NCBI GenBank assembly: GCA_964035795.1
Contig: OZ038322.1
Span: forward strand, 6,748,925-6,812,924
Direction of reading: 5' to 3'
Length of the DNA stretch: 64,000 nucleotides
Source: Pterobdella sp. o SKG-2022
Lineage: Eukaryota; Annelida; Clitellata; Hirudinida; Piscicolidae
The notes under the pieces were generated by a model. It searched no databases, was not told where the DNA came from, and saw nothing but the letters and a program-made list of their open reading frames with translations. Of this stretch, positions 48,909 through 63,700 are shown one piece after another. A program made the position numbers and the translations under genes. How positions within the stretch are numbered: position 1 is the stretch's first letter; each line of letters begins with the position of its first letter.

Positions 48909-51900
48909 TAAGTTGTTATAGTGAACATATAAGTCATTCCTCCCAATATGGATATTATTTTAGTTTCATGCATTGAAATTGGATTCTATCAAAGGTTTAC
49001 TTTAATTACTTCTAATAAGGTGATTCAATTTCTATTTTCCCATACAACAGCATTAGTATTGAAACCTGAAGCAAAAGAGGTCTAAAAAGAGATAAAAAGA
49101 TTATGGATTTTTAAAACTAATGATTTTTGTTCATTTATATATAGATCATAATTTACATAATAAAATAAACGAAACATGCTGACAAAGTGAAATTTTTTTT
49201 ATTTTTTGTTTTGATTCTATGAAGTTGGCCTTCGTATATTCCACATGATAATTACCTATTTCCTGTTTTTATTCAAAATATAAAAACCTATGTGAAGTCT
49301 CAGACAATTTGAAAACTATAAAAACTTCCTAAAAATATTTTATTTATTTGTTTAGCTCAAGAAAAATTGTAGCTTTTTACTCAGACCGGAATTTGAACAC
49401 TCCCTGACTATAAAACAAACATACAAAATCGATCAATTATCGTTCACCTAATGAGCATTATAACATGATGGCTGATATTCAATGGAAAGCTTTTTTATCA
49501 CTCAATAGTGATACTTAAAAGTGTTACTTTGTTAATGAAAAGCTTTGTTTCTTAATAAAAAATTCATTAGTGTTCTTAAATATACTCATTAGTTTTAATA
49601 AGTTGTTTCGATATCTAATTCGAAAGAGATGCTCAAGAGTTACAATACTCCATGAAATGGAAGAAAATGTTTAAATAGAAGTCTTTGAGTTATCTGGATA
49701 GGCATTTTAGGTACAAAATATTATAGATCTGAGAAATAGATTATGCTCTCTATACTGAATTTTTATCGCGGAGGATATTAGTCTTCAAGTTCAACTTTAT
49801 CGTGAAATAAATCATAAGCAAAACGGAGTGAACTGAAGGAGAATAACAGCTTTACTCATGAAGTTTTATATTCTTACTTATGAATACTAAATTTCTAGAT
49901 TTATGGTTTCAAGCATTAGGAAAATCATTTTTTTACAGTTGATCCTCAGCTCTGTTTGTGTTATTTTAAGTTTCTGCATTAAGGGGTTTTGAGCAAACAA
50001 CGATTTTTTCTTCTTTTTATGTAATGAGATTTTGCACTATGTATGAAGTTTTTAATGAAAATTTTATTCTTTAATTTGAAAAATATTTTTATTTTAGCTT
50101 TAATATAACTTATAATGATAATTTGAATATAAAAAAAATTTTAAATTAATAATAGTGGCAAAAATAAAGTATTTATTTAATTTTTTTGTTTCTTCAAAAT
50201 AAATTTCTAAGAAGATATATTTTAGTTTACAACTAAAATTTATTTCGATTTAAAGACAAAAAGCAAAAATAAAAAGATCTGTAAAACAATTGCTTTCGGA
50301 GAAAGTAGTTGTAGTTTTTTGAGGTTTATTTGACCGAAAAAGTTCTGCATTAGTTATTTAGCTTGTTGAAATAACTATTTAGAAAGAAAACAATATAAAA
50401 CAACTCCGCATTTGGAACTTAAATGATATTGAGTGGGTTCTGTTTCGAGTTTTTATGATGAAAGTTGTAGGCAAACAGTATTTGTATATAATCAAGGCTT
50501 TATTAAAAACACCCATTAGTTATGCATAGAATTTAGGTGTTTTTTTTGTCTTTAGCTTATTTCTTATATTTAAATTTGTGTACTTTTATACTATAAATTG
50601 AAGAATTTGAGAAGTTATATACAAGTTCATTTTTCTCATCAAAATTACAATTTTTAGGAAAGTGATCAAAACACCCAAAAAAAAACGTTAGTATATATGT
50701 TTAAATGCGGTATGTTCATTTTTATATGGTCGAATCGTTTTATGGCTCATTTTTTATTTTTATTGATTTTTAAGCATAGTTTTGAAACAAAACAGAACTG
50801 GTTAATTTTAATTATTTAGTTTTTCAATTGAATAAAACATTTTCTAATAAACTCAAGTTGAAGTTGGACTAATCACGCATGGGAAACTCTTATTTCCTGT
50901 TTAGAATTTTCATTTTATGTAGAAATAACAAATATAATTGAAACATTACGGAAAAGAATTTATGAAGTGAATAATTATACACTAATGTTTTCCAAAATTT
51001 ACTAAAGCAGTGAATTTTTGTTTTCCAAAAGTTAATTATCCTTATATATAAACGTTATTCAAGCAAGATGGAAGTTTCTTTGAAAAAACTATCCAATGTA
51101 ATCCAATAATTTCTCTAATGCAATTTGAAGCGTGGTAAAGCGTTAAGAAGATTTTTTCCAAGAGTCTTTTGTAAAGAAAAGGAACAAAAATAAAAATAAT
51201 AGCAATAAAAGTTATAATAAAAAAAATTGAGTTATATAAAGAGTCCTTAAGAAAGAACCACGGCTTGAAACATCTTATCACGCAACACATAAGACCTAGT
51301 TATATAAGATTTGATGCTATCCAATCGCTAAGAAGTCCTTGAGAGTGAAAATATAACGACGCAAAAAAGGCTGTTTTTGTTCATACAAAAAATTTTAAAT
51401 GGATTTTATAGGTAATTGGCTTGACACCGGATCCGATAAATGACCACATGTCTTAGTGATATTGATGAGCTATCGGTAATCAAGCATTGGCGATGAAAAA
51501 GCACTTTTAAGAAGACTAATAAATCTTTAATGAACTGAAGAAAAATGGAGTAAAAATCATAGATATTACTTATGGGTGAAGGAATTAGCTGATTTTAGGA
51601 AATAAATTTATAAAATCATGAGGATTTAAAACAGTGTTAAAGGTGGTGTAGAAAAATTGTTTTGAAGAATATTCAAATTTATTCATGAAATTTGAAAATA
51701 ATAAAACGGGTTTTTATGAACCGAAAGTACTCGAAAGGGGAGTGAAGTGAGAGGCAAAAAGATTAGTGAGAAAGCAGACTCATGACGTGTCATTAAAAGC
51801 TAGGAAGGTAGAAGTTCTTTCCAAGAATAATCAATAAATGAGTATAAGGTATCTAAAAACTGATATTCTGGTATTTTGTTAATTGGCTTGGCCTATAATC

Positions 51901-52031
51901 ATTGTATTTTGGACAACGGCAAGGAAAAATGCCTAATGGCGTATCTTGAATTTGATAATTTCAAGTTGGGCTGGTAGGCTATAAAAATTTTGTTCAAATG
52001 CAAGGCTTATTTGAAACACTAAACCATAATT

Positions 52032-52092
52032 AGTATCAATAACTTAAGCCGACTGCTGTCAACCCCACTTACTGGGATATGTACAGTATAAT
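52032..52092 (+). repeat. Dispersed repeat pair, gene-desert copy
   Basis: AGTATCAATAACTTAAGCCG, ACTGCTGTCAACCCCA and TACAGTATAAT match the reverse complement of 62591-62653 over about 60 bp with few differences. Unclassified. Confidence 0.7.
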
Positions 52093-54727
52093 CTAATAGG
52101 ATTGGTAGATTGAATATTCAAGAAAATATACTAAGGGGTTCATCAGTGGATTTAATAATTTTATCGGTATAGATTAATATAGTTATTCGTTTTAGTTATA
52201 TTAGAGACAGCTTCAAACTTAAAGCTACATATCAGTCTGCGCCAAATATGTTTTTATTGAATATCTAAATACACGTTAATATTTAAGACTGTAAAAAGCT
52301 TTAATTATCTTTATTTTGTTTTTTTTTGTGAAGATTTTTTTTACAATATAACGTTTTAGATGATTTTCATATTTACTTTTGAAGTGTGATAAAATATATT
52401 TTTGAACATTGTAAGAGATAAAATCAGTTTGCATAATAATTGAATTCAGGAAAAATTTTATTCGAAATAGTAAATTCTATATTAAAAAGTCAAGCATGAA
52501 TGTGAAAATACTATAACAACAAAAATAATCGGTGAGAATGGAAAATTCAAGCCAAATTGCAGGCAGATCTTAAATATTTTGAAGTACTAGATTGCTGCAA
52601 ACATCAAAGCGGATAGTAAAAAAATGTTTTTAACTTAGAATCGTTAGAAAACTAAACCCCTTAAATTGGAAGCCCGTAACGTCCAAAGACTACTAATGAA
52701 ACTTCTAAGATTGGTAAAAGACTTGCAGAATTATCTGGAATTTATATAATGGGTGCATAAAGTTTTAGATTGTTAAATAATTGTCTAAAACTGTAGTGTT
52801 GATACAGTTCAGTTACAGTTACATTACTGGAATTGTTTAATATATGCCGATGCACTTTTGTATACAATGCTGAAGAGAAGCACCTCAAATGGCAGAAGTA
52901 CAAAGAAAATTATCCATAAAACACGTATCAGGTTTAATTTATATATTAGATAGAATTAGTTTAAAAAGCTTGGATCACTTCCTTAACTATTTGTACGATT
53001 TTTAAAAATTAGTGGAGTGGTGGTGTGGAAACACTTTTTTGGGTAAAAGCTTTGAGCGATTTTTGTTGGAAAACAAAAAAAAAACATAATTTGATACATT
53101 GGGAAATTTCATGTCAGATACACTATTGTGAAATTTTGTTGAAAATTAAGTGGAAATTGTCTTTCATTAAGATAATTTAGCATGCTACACGTCAGAGATC
53201 ACAAAAACTTACTTTTTTGATAAAAAATAAGCATTATCAACTCACAAAGTCATTTATATATTTGTACCTCCACTTGCTCATAAAAGTTCAGCTTACGAAA
53301 AGCTTCGTGGAATAAAATAAACTCCTAAAAGTGTTTTCATTTGAATATTTATGTTTAGCTCGAAGAATTAACAAGTCCCTTGACCTCAATAAAACTTTTA
53401 ATGTTTGAGGTGGGTTAACCAAAGCAGCCTGCATCGATTGGAGGGGTGGAGTGCTTCAGAGGTAAAAAGCTTAAAAGTATTAATCTTAAAAGAATAAAAA
53501 AATACCTTAGAATGTATTCTTAAAATTTTAAATCTAATTAAAAGTGTTGAGCACAGTGGAAAAGATGTGTTATTGATATAATTGTCTTGATGTATACAGT
53601 TGATACTTCGTTTGGTCATGTCGTTTGAAAATATACAAAAATTTGAATATCTCGTTTTTTAACAAAAATAATAATTTTATAAAATTCTTTAATTAATTAA
53701 AATGAAAATAATTTAAATTTCGATTTTATATGCGAACACAATTTTCAAAAAACGTATATATTTTGGAAATGGCTGTAGCGGTTACATTTTCAAGCCTGCT
53801 AATTAGGTTGTGTTTAAAAAATATTTATACAAAAGTGTACCTTTCGCTGAACATATTTTCTAGATTTTACGTATTCATTTTCAATCCGGATTATTAATTT
53901 CAGTATGAAATATAATAGCTGTAAATTTTTTCATTCGGTCAAAGCAAACTATTTCAAAAATTAATAAACCGTTTCATAAAAACCTTTTCATTTAAGATTT
54001 CAATTATATTTTATAAAGATTTCCATTTTTTCACGGTGTTCATGTACTGAGAAGGACGCTGGTTAGCCAAAAGATCGGGACGTAGATTTATTTGTGGTTA
54101 TCCAGTAATATGTCTGAATATGAAACATTTTAATTGTGTGTGGACTGAAGGTTTATATGAGTTTTTTTTTAAAAATCGATTGATTGTTCATTTTGATACT
54201 AGAAATATAAGATTTAAAGCTAAATTTTCATAAGTATAAAACCGAAATATTAAAATCTTCTATAAAATTAGGCCTTTTTTACTCTCCCCTAATTTAACCT
54301 TCACATTAACATTTTACTTTGACCCACATTCAAGTGAATGTCTGTTGAATAAAAATTATTTTTTGATAAGTGATTATTTAATTATTTATCTATATTTAAA
54401 CAATATTTTTTGATAAGCATAGTTGCTTTTATATTATGAAAAAATTTTTGCTATCAAAAGAACAATCTTTCTAATCATAAAGATAGAAGAAAATGTTCCA
54501 AACAAATAGCTCAAAACCTAAGAAACATATAAATCAATAAATTAATAATTATTGGAATAAATAATGAAATAAGGGCATAAAATAATTAATTTTATAGTAA
54601 AATTCCATAATCGAAGAATATACATCTGTTAGTATAATATTTGAGTATAATATAACACAGGCATATTTAAGCATAACATTGCTCTCGTGATCGTTACCTC
54701 TAACCTCTCTTCTCACGTTTTTGTAAA

Positions 54728-57700
54728 ATGGCTGATTTCCCTCAGATTAATGCCGAGTTTGTGAAAACTCTTGAAGTTATTGCGAACAAGCTTAGAATTC
54801 ATTCAATTACTGCAACAAACGCGAGCAATTCTGGGTGAGTATTCTTGAATTGACCTTTTCGTTTTATCGGCGATTTTTATTTTTGGGTCTAAGGATTAAA
54901 TTTTAAACTAAAACTATATTTTAAGCTTATATTTCTTAAATTTTCAATAAGTTGTCAAAAATTATGTTTTATTGCCAATGTCAAGCAAAGGACAATGCAT
55001 CAATAACTGAATGAAATAGTATTTTAAACGTTTATTAGGAATAAATATCGGAAATATTTTTAATTTAATAGACAAATTAATTTTGAATAGTCATTAGTCT
55101 CAAAATTTTTTCAAGTATCATGTCATAGTCAGATATTCTTATTTTGTTATTAGTATGCTTCAACTTTAATTTGTAATTTAAATGAGAAAGTTTTTCAATA
55201 ACTAATGCATTTTTACAAGAATTTTTTTTGGTGTCAATGCATTATTTGTGAAATTTTTATCATATGTTCACAGTGTTAATTTCAATATGAATGGAGACTT
55301 TTTCAATCTTAATTAAATATCATTTTGAAATATTTTACTTATATATGAGTTGTATTTTTATATCAAAACTCCAATTCTGCTTTACAAGATTTATTTACTA
55401 TCTCTTAAATCATTCCCCCACAATAGTTGTTTAAATAACTATTCTGACTTCTCTTTTCTTCTTTCACTATCTCAATTTCACTGAAGAATTCAAAATATTT
55501 TTTTTCTTCCAAAGGTTTTTTTTTGTGTAGAACAAATGCTGACATCTTAAAATGAGAATTACAATTTATATCTTATAATCATAATAGTATTTCTATCATC
55601 ATTAGATCCTTCGTGCTTTTCAATATAGGCTTTCCATGAATCTTCTATTCAATAGCTTTATTAATTTAAAGTATAGATCTTTTTGATAAAAAAGCCCTTT
55701 ACAATAATATCAATATGGAGCCTTGGGGTTTTGTTTTATAGTTATTTAAAAGCTCATTTCATAAGACAAGCTTACATTTACAAACACTTTAGATCTTCGA
55801 TCTTGTTATTTGCTTTATCTTTAAAATTCAAACTCTATAAAATTCCTTGATGTGGGTCTTCAATGTTAAAAGAACTCACTAAGTTAATTAAATGTTTTTT
55901 ACAGCTTCGTTTTTGTATAATATATTTTAATTTTAAACTTATATTAAGAGAATCAATAAGGTATAAAATTTTTTAAAAATTTCAGTTTATAATGTTTAAA
56001 AGCAATTTAAAGATATTAGTCAAAATTATTTTGAAACAATGTTGAAATTTCCAAATTGTGGCAAAATGATATCAATTTGAAGATTTTTCTTATTGACGGT
56101 TCAAATATATAAAAAAAATTGTATTGTTATCTTATCAGGTTTCAAATACTGTTTTTTTTTTTCCAAAAATATCTACTAAATTTTTTTGTTAAAAGATTTA
56201 TTTTTCAAATTACATCTACTTGATAGTTTTTAATTTCTTCATCAAGTTTCAATCTCATTGATTCAGATTTAAACAAAGCAGATTTTATTTGAAATTGAAA
56301 ATTTTATTTTTAACAATTTTTTCCAAAATTAATGTTTGGAAAGAGTGCTCTCAATTCATTTAAAATATTTTTTTATCATTCAAGTTATATCAATTATTTT
56401 TCAATTCAAAGTTTATATATTTTTTCCTGTTTATGGTTGATCAATAAACTAAAATTTTAAAATGAAATCACCAAGTTAGATTGTAAAATCTTCAAGAAAA
56501 TAATTGATCATATTCAAATATTTTAACAAAACTAGCCACTTCAATCCAGCCATATATCATAAGACCAACATACCACTAACCTATCATCTATTTATCATAC
56601 CACTTATACCTCATGATGAGTCAAATAGTTCAAAACTTATTGTTTATTCAAATAAAATTTATTTTATATACCCACCTTCAGCCACCCTACATCATGTGCT
56701 TCAGCAGCAGAGTTGATGGCATCTTTGTTCTTCTATGCCATGCGTTACGACCCTGTTCATCCCAAGGCTGCCTACAATGACCGATTCGTCCTTTCAAAGG
56801 TTTGAATATAATTACCAATACTTCATGAGACTCCTATATAATTAATAGCAAGTGTTCTAGTTGGTTTTGCAGTGGCTGGAATGAGGACTGAAAGAGAAAA
56901 TAGCATTTTATTTTTGTTATATTTAGTATTATAAAGAAGCAATGTATTTATGGGGTCATGAGGATTATGTAATCAATAAAACAATTATGTTTCTTGCTAC
57001 CACCTGGTGCATACATAATATTGAATTTCTTCATAATCCTGTTCATTCTCAACTTTATGAAGAAGATTAATTGGCCAAATTGACTCAAGAATCATACTTT
57101 TTGTTATGATAGTCTGAAAAAGAAATCAGCAATAAAATAAGTTTTTTTGAAAGGCATGATAATGATTTTTTTATTCCTTGTGTCCCAGATTAGTGAGGCA
57201 TGTTTTAAATTCAGTCAGAAACTGAAAATTCAGCATATTTATTTATCAGGTATGTTAAAAAGCATACTGCATGCATCCATGGGTTATAAAATTCATTGAT
57301 TAATTAATATGAAAAGATACTGCAGGTTCTAAACAGTAAGGAAAGTGGTTACTTCATAGTTTAAAAAGTGATTGATTAATGGTTCACCACTCACCATCTA
57401 CCCACAGGGTCACGCAGCTCCTTTGTTGTATGCAGCATGGGTTGAGGTGGGTCTGATTCCTGAGAAGGACCTTCTCCAATTGAGGAGTGTTGACTCTGAC
57501 CTCGAGGGACACCCTACCCCTGTTAGTCTTAGATGTTTGTTACGTTGTTCTTAACCCCATAAAATGGGGCTGTTATGGCTTCAAATGATGACACTGAGGA
57601 TGTGTCAATAAATTATGCCTGTATTTACAATAAAAGACTCATGTTAATTTTAATGTTTTTTGATCAATAAAATAATCTTGAAAGTACAAAAATTTTTATA

Positions 57701-60700
57701 ATGAAAGTTCAGTTATGGATGTTTTTTACTTTTTAGGATACATTTTTTGTTTAAAGGACTACAATTTTTGACAAATACATTATCATAAAACTCTGATGCA
57801 CATTCATAAATAATGTAATATAACTGCAGAGGTTGAATTTCATTGATGTGGGAACTGGTTCATTGGGTCAGGGCTTGTCATGTGCTGCTGGTATGGCTTA
57901 TGTGGCCAAGTACTTCGACAAAGCTGAGTAAGTGAATGCATCGGTGATTGCAGATTCAGCTGTGATGTTATTGTTGCAAAAACACAAAAAAATTCAACAG
58001 ACTATGAAATATGCTGATAAACTAACAAATTTTTCATTATTTCAAGCTTTGAGTTTAAAATGAAAACATAAGGATGCATGCATTTGAATACAGTTACAAG
58101 GTATTCTGCTTGATTGGTGATGGTGAGAGTGCTGAGGGGTCTATCTGGGAAGCCATTCACTTCTCTTCCTTCTACCACCTTGACAACCTCGTAGCTGTGG
58201 TCGATGTCAACCGTCTCGGTCAATCTCAGGCTACCTCACTGGCTCATGACATGGAAACCTACCAAGACAGATTCAGATCTTTCGGGTGGGTTTTTGTATG
58301 AGAGTCTATCAGTTGTCATTATGTATATTTCTCACTTGATGTTTTTGGTGCTATATGAATTATTATATAGTCATCAAATGGATTTATTAAAGAGTTATTT
58401 TAATTGAAAATAATTCAAGAATTTTGTTGTCAAATTAAAAGATAAGAATTAGATGTAATGTAAATCAGCTTTGTAATGATGTTGCATTAATTTATATTGA
58501 AATTATGTTATATGAATCAACATTGCAATGATGTTTTTATGAAAAATCCACAGATGGGTGGCTGAGGTGGTTGATGGACACAGCATCAAGGAAGTCTGCA
58601 AGTCAGTCGCCTAGCTTACCATTTGAATATCCGTTTTATTTTGTATATTTATTTAAGATTTTTATTATTAAATGCGTGTTACAGAGCGTTTGAGAAGGCA
58701 AGGAGTGTGAAAGACAAGCCATTTGTTATTCTTGCCAAAACATTCAAAGGAAAAGGTTGGATTGAGTGGAAAGCTACTTTATTAGACATAAGCAAATAGT
58801 TATATAGATAACTGGATACTTATATAGATAAACAGTACCTCCTAATCTTTCAAATAAATCAATACAAACTGTTGAGTTAATCATCATCATCATGATAGCA
58901 TCTTTATGTTACTATAGCCATAGGATTACTATTTCATTATAAAGGCCTGTTACGCCCACTGGCGTATAGGACAACAAGAGAAAGTTTTCAAACATTTCTG
59001 TTTTGAGCCAGCTTGGTGATGGTGCCTTAAGTGTGCTTCATTTTTTCAAGCTCTGCTGCAATCAAATTGAAGCTTCTAATATAAATATTTTATAAATGCG
59101 TTTATATGATACAAACTTTTGATGTGGCCAGTGTTTTTGCCATCATGCCTTGAACTTAAAGCTTAATACTTTAGGAAACCCTAAGTTCATGCCGTTATAG
59201 GCATACTCTTCATTGTATTGTATTGTTAAAACTGCTTGAATGCCTTTGATGTAGTTATACCTTCCATATAGATAGAACATGAAGAAAGGTTTTGAAGGGA
59301 ATGTGTAATGTTGTTTATACGTTTTGTATGTTGATTTTATAATAAATATGTGGTAGTTATGTGATAAGCTGCATGTATTCTTATGTAGGTTGTGTTTGAA
59401 TTGTGATGACGTATAATAGCCTACATCAAATAGTATGGTCAACAAAGTATTTGTTCAAAAAAAGAAGCAAAGCCTTCACATTATCATTTGAATTGTATTT
59501 TTTATTCATTTTATATATATAATTTATTATATAAAGTAACAAAGGTTTGTTCATACCAACACCCAAACCAAATTATTGTAATAAGCTTCTTTTATCACAT
59601 GCCTAAGGTTATCCATTAATATGTTGCACCTCTAAACAACACATCACAGGCATCATTGGCATTGAGAATGAGGACAACTGGCATGGTAAACCATTGGGAG
59701 GCAAGGCCCAAGAAACTCTTGAAAAACTCAAGCAGCTGGTGAGGCAAATTTGATGAAATTAACTCTGGTATATAATGCAATACAGTTATGCATAAGATTG
59801 TGGTGGCATTAGCTTTATAAACATTCGTGTTAAACGTTATTGTGAGTTTGTGAAGAGAGACGTTTGCAATCGTCCTATGTTACTATTAAATCAAGAACTG
59901 AAACTGTTAATGATGGGCATTTGAACTAATGTTATAAAAGAGAGTTTGTAAGTATAATTTTTTAATTAAGGTTTACTTGTATTAGTTTTTAAGTTTTATC
60001 ATGAAGTTATCTTTTTGCGTACTTTCTTCATTGCTTAGTCAAAGGAGTTGTTGAGACAAAAATATAACAAGAATATTATCTGTATTTGTATCATTTTATA
60101 CCACGTGTTAGCAAAATTATATACATCCAATGCAAATAACTTGAATTTGTTAAAAAATAAGGATCTAGCCAAAACTCCCAACTAAAAGTATTAGGCTTAT
60201 CAACCAACGTTAAAACTCACGGTAAAGATATAGAAATGATTGACAGGTGGGTGGAGCAGGAGACCACAAGTTGCAGCCATTAAAGCCCCTGATACACGTG
60301 GATGAGAGGGAGTTTGGAGGAGTGGTGATCAAGGGAAAGCCCAACTACAAGAAGGGAGAGCTCGTTAGTCTTTTTGGCTGTTTGATTGATGTTATTGTGT
60401 TGTTATCACTATTATTTATATTTTTATTATTGTATTATCATTATTGATTTTTCTCTTATTTTTTTTTTATAATTATTGTATAATTAGTTTTTGAGAAAAC
60501 TATTTCGACGTTATTTTACAAAGAAAAGATGCTTTGAATTATTTAAATAACATACTCTTGGTCCTATTTTCAAATATTCGTTACAAAGTCCATTAGGCTC
60601 CGTTGCAGTTTCAACTTTAGTGACATGTGTTAAGCCATGGTTCATTTGAAGTTGTATGGTTGATAGTGGTAGGTCACTCGTGATTCAATAGAGATGCATT

Positions 60701-63700
60701 CACTTGTTACCCCAGTGCTGTGTTGCTTTACAAAATCATTATATTGAGTTCAAAATGTTACTTATTGTTGTTTTAATCCATAAAAATATTTCAAGCATCA
60801 ATTTCTTTGAGAATTGAAGGATGAAAGTTACTTATTTCTAGTTTAAAACTATAAAAAATTTTATAAGACATATTTTCATAACTATTTACTTATTTTCCGT
60901 CCACTTCTATTTTCCCACAAAGCAATCAATCACCAAACCGCCCCAAACACCCCCTTGAGGCTCAACTCACATCCATCCACACAAACGCCATCAAACATTC
61001 AACGCAGATAGCCACTAGGAAGGCTTATGGAACTGCATTGGCTCGTCTGGGCAAGGACAACCCGCATCTGATTGCCATGGATGGAGACATGAGGAATTCC
61101 ACATTCTCCATGGACCTTAATGTATGTTGTGTTTTGTTCAAGTGGTGTCAGGTCGTGGGTCTTGAGTTTCTCTGTTTATCATAGACTTATTCTTATGATA
61201 TTTTGATAATATTATTTATTATTATTATGTATTGTTGTCCTAAGCACTTGCACCTCTTGATGATGAGTTTGTTGTATTGATTAAAATTTTATTGACAATT
61301 ACATATGTTCAATGCAGACTGCTTGCCCTGAACAATATATTGAGTGCTTCATTGCTGAGCAAAATCTTGCAGGTTCGTTTTTCATTTGCTGCATAAAATA
61401 ACCGTTGCGGTATTAATGTAATGAATCTACATTGAAGTTATGGAGTTCTTTATAAATTAATTATGTTTTGTCCACAAATTTTATATTTTATTTATTGGAT
61501 AGAATTATTCATTCTAACTGGAATATGAATAGCTACTGGCTTCAAATTTTTTGACAACAGTATACTCAAATATTTATGACAATGATGTAGATTGTATGAT
61601 GTATATTGGTTCAAAATAACCGGTCCAACCTATGCTAACATGGCATTGGACGTAAAACGATGATGATGTGTTATTGTCGTTGCATTGAGTTTCACATACC
61701 ATACAACGCAGCCATTGACTATCTTATACAGGAGTAGCCATGGGGGCAGCCTGCAGGAATCGTTGTGTCACCTTCGCTTCATCATTTGCTTGCTTTTTGA
61801 CCAGGTTCATCATTTGCTTCGTATTATCTCTGTAAAAGGTTTTTTTATGGTAGTGTCTAACCCATGATAGCATGCAAAAGGGTGCTAAGCTGTGGTGAGG
61901 GTTATATTGATTTTGATTAAGTCATCCTGTATTTTTTGTTATATTTTTCATTTATTTTTTCAATTTTGACTCACTTGATTTTAATTATCTTTTTTAAATC
62001 AATAAAATGACTTAATGAATGCCAACTCACACAACTGCATGCACACAGAGCTTATGACCAGATTAGGATGGGAGCCATCTCGCAAACAAATGCTAACTTC
62101 TGCGGATCTCACTGCGGAGTTTCCATTGGTCAGTTAAGTTGTTGTCTGCTATAAATTCATTAAATTATAATTAAACGCAAGTAAATTTATTTGGAAATGT
62201 TGAAAGGCACTACCAATTTTTTATTCGTCGTTTTTTATGGCAAAACTTCGAAAAGTTGGCTGTTATTATTCTCAAAAGGTCATCATCATCAATAGGAAAC
62301 AAGTCCTTGAACATATTAATTGAGCACTCAACACACATAATTAAGCATATTACATAGCCACATAACATACAACGATTGCTCACATATGAACCCATGTTTC
62401 AGGCGAGGATGGGCCATCTCAGATGGGTCTTGAAGACATCTCCATGTTTCGATCGATTCCCACGTCGTTTGTCCTCTACCCTTCTGATGCTGTGTCTGCT
62501 GAGAAGGCTGTCGAGATCACTTGCAACACCAAGGGTGGGTAATATGATGGTTTTTTTGTGGGCTGATTTGATTGGTTGTTGATCGTATTTAATTATACTG
62601 CTGTACTGTCCTAGAAACTGGGGTAGACAGCAGTCGGCTTAGGTTATTGATACTACTTATTGCGTAATTCATAAAAGGATCAAATGTTTAACATAATAAT
62701 CTTTTTTAGCCAAAGTAAATACTATCATCTTCACAAAAAGAGGGAATCTTTTCATACCTGTTTCTTATTCAACTAAAATTTTAGATACTAATGAGTTATG
62801 ACAAAGTTGAATTTTTCGAGAATTTTAGTTAAATAAAAATAGTTTCAAAATATCGCTTTTTTTTGCAAACTTATTTTCAAAAACAATTTAAAAAATTGAT
62901 ACATGATGTCTCTGAAGAATTATCTAGCTATCTGCTTAAGTAATTTGCAGATAAAATGTTTATTATAAATCTTTTATTACGTCTGACTCCTTAAAAACGG
63001 GATCATAAAAACGATAAACGATGATGCTAATGAAGATTTATTTAATTCTCAAATACCTCTGACAACTCGCAGGTATCGGTTACATCAGAACCAGTAGACC
63101 AGCTGTGCCAGTCTTTTATGACAACGATGAAGTCTTTGAGCTCGGAAAGGCTAAGGTACACAGACTTATCATCATTTTTATACTTAGGCTTGAATCATTG
63201 TTGTTGCTACAGTTTAATTATATAGTTTTAATTCATCTGATTGTTGAGCTATAGAGTCTAACCATATGGCTACAGGATATATAGAAGCAAAACTAGGAGA
63301 ATGATTATTCATTATTCTAATTTTTTAGTTTAAAATTTATAGTTACAGTTTTTTGGTTAAAATATTTTTATTAAAAACGATTTTCTAAAAATAACTTCGT
63401 TGAATTCCTTCAAATACGACTGTATCATAAAACATCATCAAGAAATATCTGCATCTATCAACCACAACCTATTTTTGTGTTAATGATACATTTAGTTTCA
63501 ACCTAATTGATATACAGTACTATACATGTATTGACAGGTGTTAAAGCAAACTGAGGAGGATCAAGCTACGGTGATAGCTGCCTGCGTCACTTTGGTGGAG
63601 GCGTTGAAGGCCATTGAGGTTCTGGAAAAGGAAGGCATCAAGGTAGTTTGCTGATGCTTTGTTTCATCATATCTTTGAGTTTTCATTGGTTGATACTTTT

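Larger units (their letters stand above)
47696..54727. other. Seven-kilobase gene desert
   Basis: No coding exon or RNA gene recognised on either strand. It contains three blocks of the palindromic repeat family (47944-47987, 48474-48507 and 48775-48908), one copy of the 52032/62591 repeat pair, and patches that are slightly less AT-rich (51410-51500, 51870-52000 and 53400-53460) which may be older transposon remains. The transketolase promoter must lie at its right end; TATTTAAG at 54664 is a weak TATA-like candidate. Confidence 0.5.
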
